From Candidatus Thorarchaeota archaeon (GTDB lineage Archaea; Asgardarchaeota; Thorarchaeia; Thorarchaeales; Thorarchaeaceae), in NCBI GenBank assembly GCA_011365025.1, contig RDOF01000013.1, forward strand, positions 1 to 64,000: a stretch of 64,000 nt of DNA, written 5' to 3'. This document shows positions 15,930 through 24,429 of the stretch, in pieces. The notes beneath the pieces were generated by a model. That model saw only the letters and a list, made by a program, of their open reading frames with translations, searched no databases and had not been told where the DNA came from. The position numbers and the translations under genes are program-made. Position 1 is the first letter of the stretch. Each line of letters opens with the position of its first letter.

Positions 15930-17269
15930 CTAGATACGTGTTTGTCCTTGGCAAGAATTGGATGCTTGGTATTGCTGAACTTATAGTCTATCTTCAGGAC
16001 AGGAACCTTGCCAACGAGATTTATGATTACACCAGAACTACAGCGGTCGTTGATATTGAGGAGCGCTTGGATGATAAAGAGTTGATTGACATCCTAGGAT
16101 TCCTAGGAGGGAGTTTCAAGATTGCCAAGGTGGTTTCAGTTTACGATAGATCGCTAGTGGAGGAAGCTTTCCCAGCAAAGGGAGGCGTGAAAAAGCAAGC
16201 TCGCGCCCTGCTCCAACAAGTCCCTTGGACAAAGGGAGTCTGGAGGAATGTTAAGAATAAGAAGGTCAAATTCGCAGTTAGTACCTACTCGACTTCAACA
16301 AAGCAGACCACTATAGATCTTCGCAAGCTTACGATGGGATTTGATGAATGGACGAAACAGCAACTAATGAAGATGGGAGCAAGGAAGGCAGTTTATCACA
16401 TCTATGAAGGACCGGACAAGAGAGGTGCGGAAAGACCCAATGTTGCTCTTTGGCCAAAATCCATTGCACGACACGGGCTTCTAAGCCCCCCAAATGCGGA
16501 AATTATTCTGGCAATAGCAGAATCCTCCGTTTATGTGGCAAAGACAATAGGAGTCTACGACGCAGAACTTCAGAGATATAGGGACGAGTCAAGACCGTAC
16601 ATTTCGGAAGAAATCAGTACTAGCCCCAAGCTTTGTAGAACCCTGTTGAATCTAGCAGGGGCAAGAACTGGCGACACCGTCTTAGACCCCTTCTGTGGGT
16701 CAGGAACTCTTTTGATGGAAGCAGCACTTCTTGGGATGAATTGTATTGGCGTTGACATAGATGGTGATGCAGTGAATGGGGCCAATCAAAATCTTAGATG
16801 GTTAAGCAGGGATCTTGGGGAGAAGAAGATCTTCAAAATCATCAAAGGGGATTCACAGCAGATTGACAAATTCGTCGATAGTGAAGTAGATGCGGTAGCC
16901 TTTGAACCAGAATTGGGGCCAGTATACAGTGAGCGTCCAACAAAGGAGGAGGCATCTCTCCAAGCTTTAGAATTGACAAAGCTCTACAGGGGAGTTCTGC
17001 TGGGCATAGGGAAGGTTTTACGTCAAGAGGGCAGAATAGCAATGACAATCCCGGTCATTAACTCTCAGAAGGGCCAAGTTACAATAGATCTCGAAGAGAT
17101 GACGCGTGGAACTGAGTTTGGAGTTATTAGGTTACTCCCTAACGAGGCATTTGAATCATCTATGCCCAGAAGCAGACAACTAGCAATACTGCCTGATAGA
17201 CGAACTCTTCCCGAGAGGAAAAGGGGCCAGGTAGTAGAACGCGCAGTGTTAATGCTTGGCCGATTTTAA
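15926..17269 (+). CDS. THUMP-type RNA methyltransferase, Trm11/TrmG10-like with variant active-site motif
   Basis: This 447-aa protein has an N-terminal half like the THUMP/NFLD part of archaeal tRNA (G10-N2)-methyltransferases (VYHIYEGPDKRG, NVALWPKSIARHGLLSPPNAE) and a C-terminal Rossmann methylase with motif I DPFCGSGT (254-261) and acidic GVDIDGDAV. The catalytic (D/N)PP(Y/F) motif is replaced by EPELGP (327-332). It overlaps the Nfo-like gene (ATGA). The target is probably tRNA, but the altered motif makes exact chemistry uncertain. Confidence 0.78.
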   Translation: MTRYVFVLGKNWMLGIAELIVYLQDRNLANEIYDYTRTTAVVDIEERLDDKELIDILGFLGGSFKIAKVVSVYDRSLVEEAFPAKGGVKKQARALLQQVPWTKGVWRNVKNKKVKFAVSTYSTSTKQTTIDLRKLTMGFDEWTKQQLMKMGARKAVYHIYEGPDKRGAERPNVALWPKSIARHGLLSPPNAEIILAIAESSVYVAKTIGVYDAELQRYRDESRPYISEEISTSPKLCRTLLNLAGARTGDTVLDPFCGSGTLLMEAALLGMNCIGVDIDGDAVNGANQNLRWLSRDLGEKKIFKIIKGDSQQIDKFVDSEVDAVAFEPELGPVYSERPTKEEASLQALELTKLYRGVLLGIGKVLRQEGRIAMTIPVINSQKGQVTIDLEEMTRGTEFGVIRLLPNEAFESSMPRSRQLAILPDRRTLPERKRGQVVERAVLMLGRF

Positions 17270-18099
17270 AACAGATGACGTATCACATCATCGATGATTG
17301 CATAGGTTTGGAGCCTTTGGAGGTCAGACTTGACATAGGGCATTGCCTCTTCGAAAATCATGTCCTTGTACGCATCCTCGGGGGCAATTTCCCGGGCCGC
17401 TTGTGCCAATAACCGCAGAAGTTCCTCAAGAGACACCTTCAATGCTCTGTAGGGAATAGCATATACATCAATCCCTAGTATGTCAATCCCGGCTTCATCT
17501 ACAGGAATACCTCCAAGGAATTCATACTCCTCTGTAAGGGGCTTCATGAGTTCCTGAATTCTTTTGACGAGCTTGCGCCGAGTCGCTTTGGGAATCCTGA
17601 CACGCATGATTGCTCTGTATAAGTGACTGAAGACAGAAAGGGCATCCATCGACTTCCCGGCCATTAAGCTATCATCAGTTTCCTCATATTGGCTGACAAT
17701 TTCATCCACAAATTCACCGAAGTCCTTGAAGGTGCCGGGAGCCCCATGCCAGTGCTTTAGAACATTTGCCAGACTCTCGCCCTCGGGAACCTTCTGCTTC
17801 GAGAATTCATTCAGTGCATAGCGCAGTAGGAATCGCATATGGCCTATACGGGCACCCTTTGAAACCACCATGACAAATAGAAGGTGATCATTCGCCTCCC
17901 AGATATATCGATTCGTTTCGGTATCTACTGTTGTAAGGGTTTCATTGGACGCCTTGTCAATGAAGGTGTGAGTGGCGCTAAGAAACGGTGCAATTAGGTC
18001 CATATCAATCTCAATGCCAGAGTAGGCACGAGCCACGAGGTTTCTTCCACTGCCTCGTTCGATAAGCCATACTCCATGGATGCACCGTCGATCAGACAT
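17266..18099 (-). CDS. Longin/roadblock-like N-terminal domain protein
   Basis: This is a 277-aa protein. Residues about 5-110 (IHGVWLIERGSGRNLVARAY, IAPFLSATHTFIDKASNETL, HLLFVMVVSKGARIGHMRF) follow the strand-strand-helix pattern of longin-like domains in vesicle-traffic proteins and related Asgard proteins. The rest is helical (PKATRRKLVKRIQELMKPLT and onwards). I base this on pattern rather than a confident match. It would be a cytosolic or membrane-peripheral adaptor, perhaps for a small GTPase. It is convergent with the methylase and upstream of nothing obvious. Confidence 0.5.
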   Translation of the reverse strand: MSDRRCIHGVWLIERGSGRNLVARAYSGIEIDMDLIAPFLSATHTFIDKASNETLTTVDTETNRYIWEANDHLLFVMVVSKGARIGHMRFLLRYALNEFSKQKVPEGESLANVLKHWHGAPGTFKDFGEFVDEIVSQYEETDDSLMAGKSMDALSVFSHLYRAIMRVRIPKATRRKLVKRIQELMKPLTEEYEFLGGIPVDEAGIDILGIDVYAIPYRALKVSLEELLRLLAQAAREIAPEDAYKDMIFEEAMPYVKSDLQRLQTYAIIDDVIRHLF

Positions 18100-18210
18100 A
18101 GCAATCTGAAACTCCTATCAATGAATCCGCTGCTCTGAAAAATAAGCGTTTGTCGGATGTCAGAAGAACATATCGAGGTATTACATTAGGTTCGCTGAGA
18201 AAGTGAGGGG

Positions 18211-18241
18211 GCAAGGGGCTTGGATTGTCCAATCCCCTTGC
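18211..18241 (-). terminator. Strong hairpin just after the tfb stop
   Basis: GCAAGGGG and CCCCTTGC (18211-18218, 18234-18241) enclose TTGGA/TCCAA (18220-18224, 18228-18232) with one mismatch and a 3-nt loop, a stem of 13 pairs. It begins 5 bp beyond the TFIIB stop codon. There is no T run after it, so it may protect the 3' end rather than terminate. Confidence 0.6.
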
Positions 18242-18246
18242 TCGGT

Positions 18247-19212
18247 CTATGTTGTTGTTATGCCAAGTCGCTCAACCATTTCCTTGTAGCGGTTTCTTAC
18301 AGTCACCTCAGTAACTCGAGCTGTTCGAGCAATCTCTAGCTGAGTTCGTCGTTGACCGGTGAGAATACTTGCCACGTAGATCGCAGCTGCTGCCATGCCC
18401 TTTGGGTCCTTGCCAATTGTTAGCCTCTCCTGCCTAGCCTTCTCCAAGATGTCAATCGCTGCTTTCTTGGCAACCCCTGGTAATCCAAGTTCTGTGCCAA
18501 AGCGATGGACAAACTCAACAGGATTGCTATGAGGGATCTTGAGATTCAGATAGCGGAGAATCAGTCTCACACAGAGGCTTAGCTCCTTACGAGTAATGTG
18601 TATCTGATCACAGACTTCCTCCAAAGGTCGAGGTACTTGGTGAACTCTACACGCGAGGTATAATGAGGCTGCAATCATCCCGAGAATTGTACGTCCACGA
18701 GTAAGGCGTTTCCGAAGGGCCTTACGATAGATCACCGCCGAGGTCTCTCGAATTGAGTAAGGAATACTCAATTGCGAGCTTATTCGGTGGAGCTCTGTCA
18801 TTGCAACTGCAAGATTGCGCTTGTCAGAGGAATGCACCTTGGTGCGTATCTGCCACTTACGTAGCCGGTGTATCTGGGCACGTCTAGTTGATGTGAGTTT
18901 TCGTCCAGATGCATCAACATTTTGTCGCCCGATGATAGTTGTAAGTCCTTGATCGAACTTACTCCAATCAGTGGGACCGCCCACACGCTGTCGTGCATTT
19001 TGCTCATCGGCTGTGAAGGCACGCCATTCGGGGCCCATGTCAATAGATCTATCAGAAAGAACAAGTCCGCAGTTGGAACAAGTAACTTCACCGCGGGTTG
19101 CATCAATATAGACTTCCTCAGAACTACACGTAGAACAAACGTATTGGGCTGCACCAAGCTTTGAATCCCTGGTTTTCCTAGTCTGAGCGTGTTTGCTGAC
19201 CAGTGCGATCAT
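18247..19212 (-). CDS. tfb: Transcription initiation factor IIB (TFB)
   Basis: This is about 321 aa from ATG at 19212. The N-terminal zinc ribbon has CSTC and CSNCG about 20 residues apart, followed by the B-reader region (DRSIDMGPEWRAFTADEQNA), then two cyclin-fold repeats, the first near AMTELHRISSQLSIPYSIRE and the second near HRFGTELGLPGVAKKAAIDI. TFB bridges TBP-bound DNA and RNA polymerase. The frame stays open to a GTG at 19347, about 25 bp after a TATA-like box, so a 45-residue longer N-terminus is possible, but family length favours 19212. Confidence 0.95.
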   Translation of the reverse strand: MIALVSKHAQTRKTRDSKLGAAQYVCSTCSSEEVYIDATRGEVTCSNCGLVLSDRSIDMGPEWRAFTADEQNARQRVGGPTDWSKFDQGLTTIIGRQNVDASGRKLTSTRRAQIHRLRKWQIRTKVHSSDKRNLAVAMTELHRISSQLSIPYSIRETSAVIYRKALRKRLTRGRTILGMIAASLYLACRVHQVPRPLEEVCDQIHITRKELSLCVRLILRYLNLKIPHSNPVEFVHRFGTELGLPGVAKKAAIDILEKARQERLTIGKDPKGMAAAAIYVASILTGQRRTQLEIARTARVTEVTVRNRYKEMVERLGITTT

Positions 19213-19368
19213 CTCCCTGCAATTCCCTGCATTTAGGGTGGTTGCAAGAGTAGTTTTGGAACTAGTGCAGTGTGCCCCCCCATGGCGCATGAAGGGACAC
19301 TGGTGCGGTTGGCGATTGCTGAGGGCAGTCCTTCTGAAGAAGAACACACTTGCGCAGAAGGAAAATGA

Positions 19369-19376
19369 TTATAAAC
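19369..19376 (-). promoter_or_regulatory. TATA box of tfb (TTTATAAT on minus)
   Basis: A near-consensus archaeal TATA box lies 25-26 bp before position 19347. It predicts a start of transcription close to 19347, giving either a 135-nt leader before the ATG at 19212 or a leaderless mRNA that starts on a GTG. Confidence 0.55.
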
Positions 19377-19540
19377 TCTTTGTAAATTAGTGCGATTATT
19401 ATTTGTGCAAAAATTTGTTTGAAAGTAATTTAGCTTCGTTGAAACAATAGAAGGCAAATTGTGTACTGGTGCCTTGAGAATCTAGATAGGAGACTGTTAT
19501 TGAGTATCGTTCGCCGAATAGTATTATAACTAAGCAGACA

Positions 19541-19598
19541 ATTTTCCTTTGCGCGTAATTTAAGAACTCAGGTCCAAAGCCAAAGGAAAATAGAGGTG
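19541..19598 (+). promoter_or_regulatory. 11-bp inverted repeat and ribosome-binding site before argS
   Basis: ATTTTCCTTTG (19541-19551) is repeated as its exact reverse complement at 19581-19591, 29 nt apart. The second arm ends 1 nt before GAGGTG (19593-19598), the ribosome-binding site for the TTG at 19606. TATA-like TATTATAA lies near 19522-19529. The repeat could be an operator at the transcription start or an RNA hairpin that gates translation. Confidence 0.5.
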
Positions 19599-19605
19599 AA
19601 AGCTG

Positions 19606-21516
19606 TTGAGCAATGCGAAATCCAGAATTGATAACCCTTGGGAATTTGCCCGGGACAGGGTTGTAGAGATTTTGGCAAAGGTGACAGGATTGGATCCTGG
19701 AAGCATTGCAGAGAATCTAGAGATTCCGCCAGACTCGGCTCTTGGTGACCTCGCAACAACAATCGCATTCAGACTTGGCAAGGAGCAGAAGAAGAGCCCA
19801 GCCAAGATTGCAGAGGAGATAGCAAAGAACATTGAAGCGCTTTGCACGACTGAGCCCCTAGTTGATTCGGTGAGGCAGAAGGGACCATATGTCAATATCT
19901 TCCTTTCGCCTGGAGAGTTTGCCAAACTCACGGTGACAACTGTAATGGCCAAGGACATACACTATGGGAATTGTGGGGAATACAAGGGACTTCGGGCGCT
20001 AATTGAATCCCCAGCGGTGAATCCATCAAAGCCTTGGCACATCGGTCATGCACGCAATGCAGTGATTGGAGACACTCTTGGAAACATGATGGAAGCCGTT
20101 GGCTATGAAGTACTCCGAATGGACTACATCAACAACTTAGGCCTTCAAATTGCTCAGCTTGTATGGAAACTGAGAGAGGCAGAGAAACCAGCACCTGACG
20201 AGAAGTATGATCACTATTTGGGTCGACTGTATGTTGGTGTTAACGATGCATTTGAGTCAGATGGAAAAGTTCAGGAAGAAGTTCGAGAAGTTGGCCGCCG
20301 ATTGGAGGACCTTGATTCAGAGGAAGCCAAAAGAAGCGACAAAATGGTTTCGGATTGTGTGAGGGCACAATGTCAAACAGCATATCGACTCGGAATCTAT
20401 CATGACTATCACATCTGGGAGAGTATGATTGCTCATAGCGGATTACTTGAGCAAGCAAGGGGAATGATGCTGAAGTGTGACAATATCTTTGTTCCCGATG
20501 AAGGCGATAAGATAGGCTGTGTAGTTGCGGACCTGCGTGCCATAGAGGAGTTCAAGGAAATGAAGGAGCCTAACAAGGTCTTGTTCAGATCCGATGGTAC
20601 TCGAACCTATACGGGAGCAGATGTGGCATTCCAGATGTGGAAGTTCGGAATTGTAAAGGATCCCTTCACATATGGCCTATTTGAGGTGCAGCCAAATGGA
20701 AAGCCTGTCTATCGTACAATGTTCGAGGGCAAGAAACATGACTTGGGAAGAATCGACCTAGTTTTCAATGTCATAGGTTCGTCTCAAGCACACCCTCAGA
20801 AACTGGTCTATTCCATTATGGAACTGTTAGGATATGAAGTGCAGGCTCGAAATTCCCATCACGTAGCCTATGAGTTCGTAGGTCTCGAGGATGTTGATTT
20901 CTCAGGGCGAAAGGGAACCTGGGTTGGATACTCCTGTGATGATGTGCTAAATAAGGCAGCCGAGCTAGCAAGGGAAGAAGTAAGCAAGAGAAACCCTGAT
21001 GAAAGCGATGATTTCAAGAATCGGGTTGCCGAACAGGTAGGATCAGGAGCTGTTAGATATCATCTCCTAAACGCCTCGCCTGACAGGAAGATAACCTTCA
21101 GATGGGAAGATGCACTTGATTTCAACGGAGATGCCGCACCCTATTTGCAGTACTCATGCGCGCGGGCTTCGAGAATACTTGAGAAAGCCGAAGGAAATGG
21201 ATCTGTTGACCTTACAATCCTGAATGCCAATGAAGAATTCGCTCTAATCAAGGCCATTGCACGGTTCCCAGAAGAAGTGCTTGGTGTGATGAGGGGTATG
21301 ACAAAGCAGGTCTGGGGGACGAGCTTCAGTACCAACAGAATGACAGCGTACTGCTTCAATCTGGCAACATTGTTCAGTAGATTCTATGATTCCTGTCCTG
21401 TACTCAAGTCAGAACCGAAATACAGGGATGCTAGACTTCAGCTTGTTAGGGCTTTCAAGGTGACCATGAGCAATTGCCTTCGCCTTTTGGGTATCCCGGT
21501 TGTGGAGAGAATGTGA
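19606..21516 (+). CDS. argS: Arginyl-tRNA synthetase
   Basis: This 636-aa class I synthetase has an N-terminal Add-1-like domain (about 1-110), HIGH as HIGH at 145-148 (SKPWHIGHARNAV), and the FSGRKGTWV stretch in place of KMSKS, usual for ArgRS. A C-terminal anticodon-binding helical domain begins near ARASRILEKAEG. The start is TTG at 19606, supported by GAGGTG 7 nt upstream. It attaches arginine to tRNA-Arg. The gene is monocistronic and convergent with the pmbA gene. Confidence 0.97.
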   Translation: MSNAKSRIDNPWEFARDRVVEILAKVTGLDPGSIAENLEIPPDSALGDLATTIAFRLGKEQKKSPAKIAEEIAKNIEALCTTEPLVDSVRQKGPYVNIFLSPGEFAKLTVTTVMAKDIHYGNCGEYKGLRALIESPAVNPSKPWHIGHARNAVIGDTLGNMMEAVGYEVLRMDYINNLGLQIAQLVWKLREAEKPAPDEKYDHYLGRLYVGVNDAFESDGKVQEEVREVGRRLEDLDSEEAKRSDKMVSDCVRAQCQTAYRLGIYHDYHIWESMIAHSGLLEQARGMMLKCDNIFVPDEGDKIGCVVADLRAIEEFKEMKEPNKVLFRSDGTRTYTGADVAFQMWKFGIVKDPFTYGLFEVQPNGKPVYRTMFEGKKHDLGRIDLVFNVIGSSQAHPQKLVYSIMELLGYEVQARNSHHVAYEFVGLEDVDFSGRKGTWVGYSCDDVLNKAAELAREEVSKRNPDESDDFKNRVAEQVGSGAVRYHLLNASPDRKITFRWEDALDFNGDAAPYLQYSCARASRILEKAEGNGSVDLTILNANEEFALIKAIARFPEEVLGVMRGMTKQVWGTSFSTNRMTAYCFNLATLFSRFYDSCPVLKSEPKYRDARLQLVRAFKVTMSNCLRLLGIPVVERM

Positions 21517-22866
21517 TTAGCCAGAGGTGATCTTGGCACTATCAATCATTATGGATGGACTGATTACACTACTCACGGATCGTGTGTCTGCACCAATTCG
21601 TGTCACACGAAGAAGGACATCACGCATATTGATACCAATTAGCGTGCTCTTCACTGAGAATTGAATTTCGCCATTTTCAAAATAGGACCCTTCCATGACC
21701 ATCGCACTCAAGTCGCCGGTGGTCATATTTGGGCGGTCACCCGTGTTTCGACAAACAATGCCCTTGCCTGCTTCCTCGATAAGGTCATCAAGAGTTCCCC
21801 TATCCTGAGTTACAACGAAATTTGAGGAGGAAATCGAGGGAGTGCCCGCGTAGGAAGGTCTACTTGCATTTCCTGTGTTTTCTACTTGATCCTTGTTTGC
21901 AGTATACGAGTTGTGGAGAAGACCTTTCAGGACACCCTTACTAATGACTTCTGTTCGCTGTGACGGAACACCCTCAGAGTCAAAGGCGCGAGTTCCCAGC
22001 CCTCCAGGGAGGAGACCATCATCGGTGATTTCCAAAATACCCGATGCCACTTCCTCACCGATTGCATCAGCAATATATGAGCGACCGTACTGAACCTCCT
22101 CTGCATTCACTGCTCCACCAAATCCCTGGCCAATGACTGTTCCTACGGCAAGAGGAGTGAAGATTACCGGCATATCGCCTCCATCAATGGTCTTTCCACC
22201 TAGGTTCCCAATAGCGTTGAGGGCCGAAGTACGCCCCACCCATTCAGGATCAATTCCTGAGAGATTCCTGAGAAGCTGGAACTCATAACTCGAGGTCTGA
22301 TCGGATCCGCTCTTTATCGTCGGATAGGTGTAAAGCCAAATCGAGGTGCTTCTTGCGGCTCCAGAGATCCCCAGAGAATTCGCAATAGCTTTCAGACCCG
22401 ATGTGGCTGCAAGACGTGCTTCAACAGCAGGTTTCCATCCCTCTAATTCGCTCTTCGTGGCATCAACTGCTCTAAGAATAAGGTCTGCAGCCTCCTCGGA
22501 AGTGAGCTGGTCAATCCTCTTGTCGAATATACCAGTCACTTTCGGGTATGTGCCATCAAATGCAGGCAATGTTACAAAGGTCGGATCCTCGATAGATGAA
22601 CTAGCAAGCTGCACTGATTTCTCAGCTGCTTCAGCTATGTCATCATCCTGAAGTGTTGTGACATATGCGAATCCCACCCCTTTTCCAACAACGGAACGTA
22701 TCCCGCATCCAGAGTCTCTCTTGTCCTGTGCCGATTTTATCGCACTATTTTCAACGTCAATGGAGAAAGATTTCGATGAGGCTACATACACCTCTGCCTG
22801 GTCAGCACCGAATGATTCAGCTCTTCTAAGAGCGCGCTCAGCCAGGTCAAGTAAACGTGCTTCCAT
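21517..22866 (-). CDS. pmbA: PmbA/TldE-type subunit of the TldD/TldE protease
   Basis: This is a 449-aa protein of the TldD/PmbA family, with typical segments VGKGVGFAYVTTLQDDDIAE, DGGDMPVIFTPLAVGTVIGQ and GLLHNSYTANKDQVENTGNA. It lacks the HExxxH zinc motif found in TldD, as expected for the non-catalytic partner. The heterodimer degrades unfolded peptides and, in E. coli, matures microcin B17 and CcdA. It lies directly after tldD on the same strand with no gap, so the subunits are translated together. No peptide-modification genes lie nearby, so a housekeeping role is likely. Confidence 0.93.
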   Translation of the reverse strand: MEARLLDLAERALRRAESFGADQAEVYVASSKSFSIDVENSAIKSAQDKRDSGCGIRSVVGKGVGFAYVTTLQDDDIAEAAEKSVQLASSSIEDPTFVTLPAFDGTYPKVTGIFDKRIDQLTSEEAADLILRAVDATKSELEGWKPAVEARLAATSGLKAIANSLGISGAARSTSIWLYTYPTIKSGSDQTSSYEFQLLRNLSGIDPEWVGRTSALNAIGNLGGKTIDGGDMPVIFTPLAVGTVIGQGFGGAVNAEEVQYGRSYIADAIGEEVASGILEITDDGLLPGGLGTRAFDSEGVPSQRTEVISKGVLKGLLHNSYTANKDQVENTGNASRPSYAGTPSISSSNFVVTQDRGTLDDLIEEAGKGIVCRNTGDRPNMTTGDLSAMVMEGSYFENGEIQFSVKSTLIGINMRDVLLRVTRIGADTRSVSSVISPSIMIDSAKITSG

Positions 22867-24252
22867 CTACATTCCTCCAACGGGAACCTGACGAATTCTT
22901 GCATGAGGACCGCCGCTGTTGTCAGGCACCATCTGACCGCTTTTACCACAGGTCCCCGCCTCCATCTCGAAATCATTCGCCACGGCATCTATTTTTGGCA
23001 GGATATCTAGAATCTGTCCAGCAAGTGAAACATCACGAACCATCTGCCCAATTTCGCCATTCTCTATTAGGTATCCGTGACTGGCCTGGAACATGAACTG
23101 GCCCTTTGAAGGCTCAGTATATCCGTAGTTGAAGCTGCATAGTAGTATGCCGGTCCCTGTATCCTGTATGAGCTCATCAACACTCCAGTCCCCAGGCTCC
23201 ATCAGTGTATTGGACATCCTTGGAATGGGCTCATGCATAAACGATTGAGCACGTCCAGCCCCATTCGGTTCCATTCCCAATCGCGATGCAGTTTCAAGTG
23301 TATGCAGCAACTCAAGGAGAACGCCATTCTTGACCAAAGCGCGTTTCGTTGTCTTTGTTCCTTCCCAATCGTATTCAAAAGAGCCTCTTTGACCTTCCAT
23401 GGTGGGGTCATCGCTCAGGTTTAGGTGCTCAGGTCCGACAGCTTTGTCAATCTTGTCTTCCAGCACGGTAGTGTGTGCTGGCCAATTGTCAGCTTCACAT
23501 GCGTGTCCGAAGGCCTCATGGACCATAACACCGTTCAGGATGGGGTCCATTACAACATCATATGTTCCACCCTTAGCAGCAACAGAAGAGAGTAACTCGA
23601 TGGCCATCTTTGCCGATTCCTCACCAATAGTCTGAGGCCGTTCGAGGCTGTACACCTCAAAGCCGCCTCGGACTCCAAAGGACATGAAAGATCTTTGACG
23701 GCTTGTGCCATCCTTTGCGGTAGATACAGAAATGACCCTTGGAAGTGAGTTCTCCATCCAGACACTAGTTCCCAATGAGTTCGCGGTGTACCTTTCGGTC
23801 CATAAGTCTCCGTAGACAGTACGTGTATTTACGATTCTGTTATCGAAACTTCTGGCCTGATCATCTATCGTTTTGACATAGGCCATTTTCTCATCAAAAC
23901 TCACATCTACAAATGGTACCTTTGCTTTGTAATGAACACGGTCAGTGAATGTCGGTCCGTCCATATCGAATTTTTCTGCAACCTTTGTCTTCGTTGCTAG
24001 AGCCAATCTGCCAACGGATTCGCCGGTTTCTCTCATGCCGCGCGCTGTAAGATCCGTAGTCTGTGCAAAAGCCCAAGCGCCATCAATGAAAGCGCGGATT
24101 CCAGCGCCTCTCAGCCTCGACGCAAGAGACCTTTTTGAAACCCCATCTGTGACTTCAATGATAGTTGTCACAGTGTTCTCGATTCGCACATCAGCAAAGG
24201 TGGTGCCAACACCAAGAGCAGCATCAATAGCTGCTTGAGCTAGATCTTCCAT
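22867..24252 (-). CDS. tldD: TldD metalloprotease subunit
   Basis: This is about 461 aa. It carries HEAFGHACEAD, the HExxxH zinc motif of TldD, with a glycine-rich C-terminus (AGTCGKSGQMVPDNSGGP) that supplies further ligands. The ATG at 24252 starts the conserved helix (MEDLAQAAIDAA); a GTG at 24273 would add seven residues and abut the next gene's frame. TldD cuts peptides threaded into the cavity formed with PmbA/TldE, encoded immediately after. Confidence 0.95.
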   Translation of the reverse strand: MEDLAQAAIDAALGVGTTFADVRIENTVTTIIEVTDGVSKRSLASRLRGAGIRAFIDGAWAFAQTTDLTARGMRETGESVGRLALATKTKVAEKFDMDGPTFTDRVHYKAKVPFVDVSFDEKMAYVKTIDDQARSFDNRIVNTRTVYGDLWTERYTANSLGTSVWMENSLPRVISVSTAKDGTSRQRSFMSFGVRGGFEVYSLERPQTIGEESAKMAIELLSSVAAKGGTYDVVMDPILNGVMVHEAFGHACEADNWPAHTTVLEDKIDKAVGPEHLNLSDDPTMEGQRGSFEYDWEGTKTTKRALVKNGVLLELLHTLETASRLGMEPNGAGRAQSFMHEPIPRMSNTLMEPGDWSVDELIQDTGTGILLCSFNYGYTEPSKGQFMFQASHGYLIENGEIGQMVRDVSLAGQILDILPKIDAVANDFEMEAGTCGKSGQMVPDNSGGPHARIRQVPVGGM

Positions 24253-24429
24253 GGATATCCCCTTTGAAGCCACATGACTCGGAAATTATTCAATTATAAC
24301 TTATGCGGACTGGGAAAAATGGCAGGGGGTCTGTTTCGAAATGTTCCTTTGTTACAAAGGCAACAATACCGAGGTTATACACACGTTATTTTGGGAAATA
24401 TTAGTCACTATTACAACGGAGGAAGCTAC

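Larger units (their letters stand above)
19213..19605. other. Long divergent intergenic region tfb-argS
   Basis: These 393 bp hold the promoters of tfb (minus) and argS (plus) and an inverted repeat before argS. The half near 19380-19560 is clearly AT-rich. Apart from the possible extension of TFB to 19347 I find no ribosome-binding site with an open frame and no RNA gene on either strand. Confidence 0.6.
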
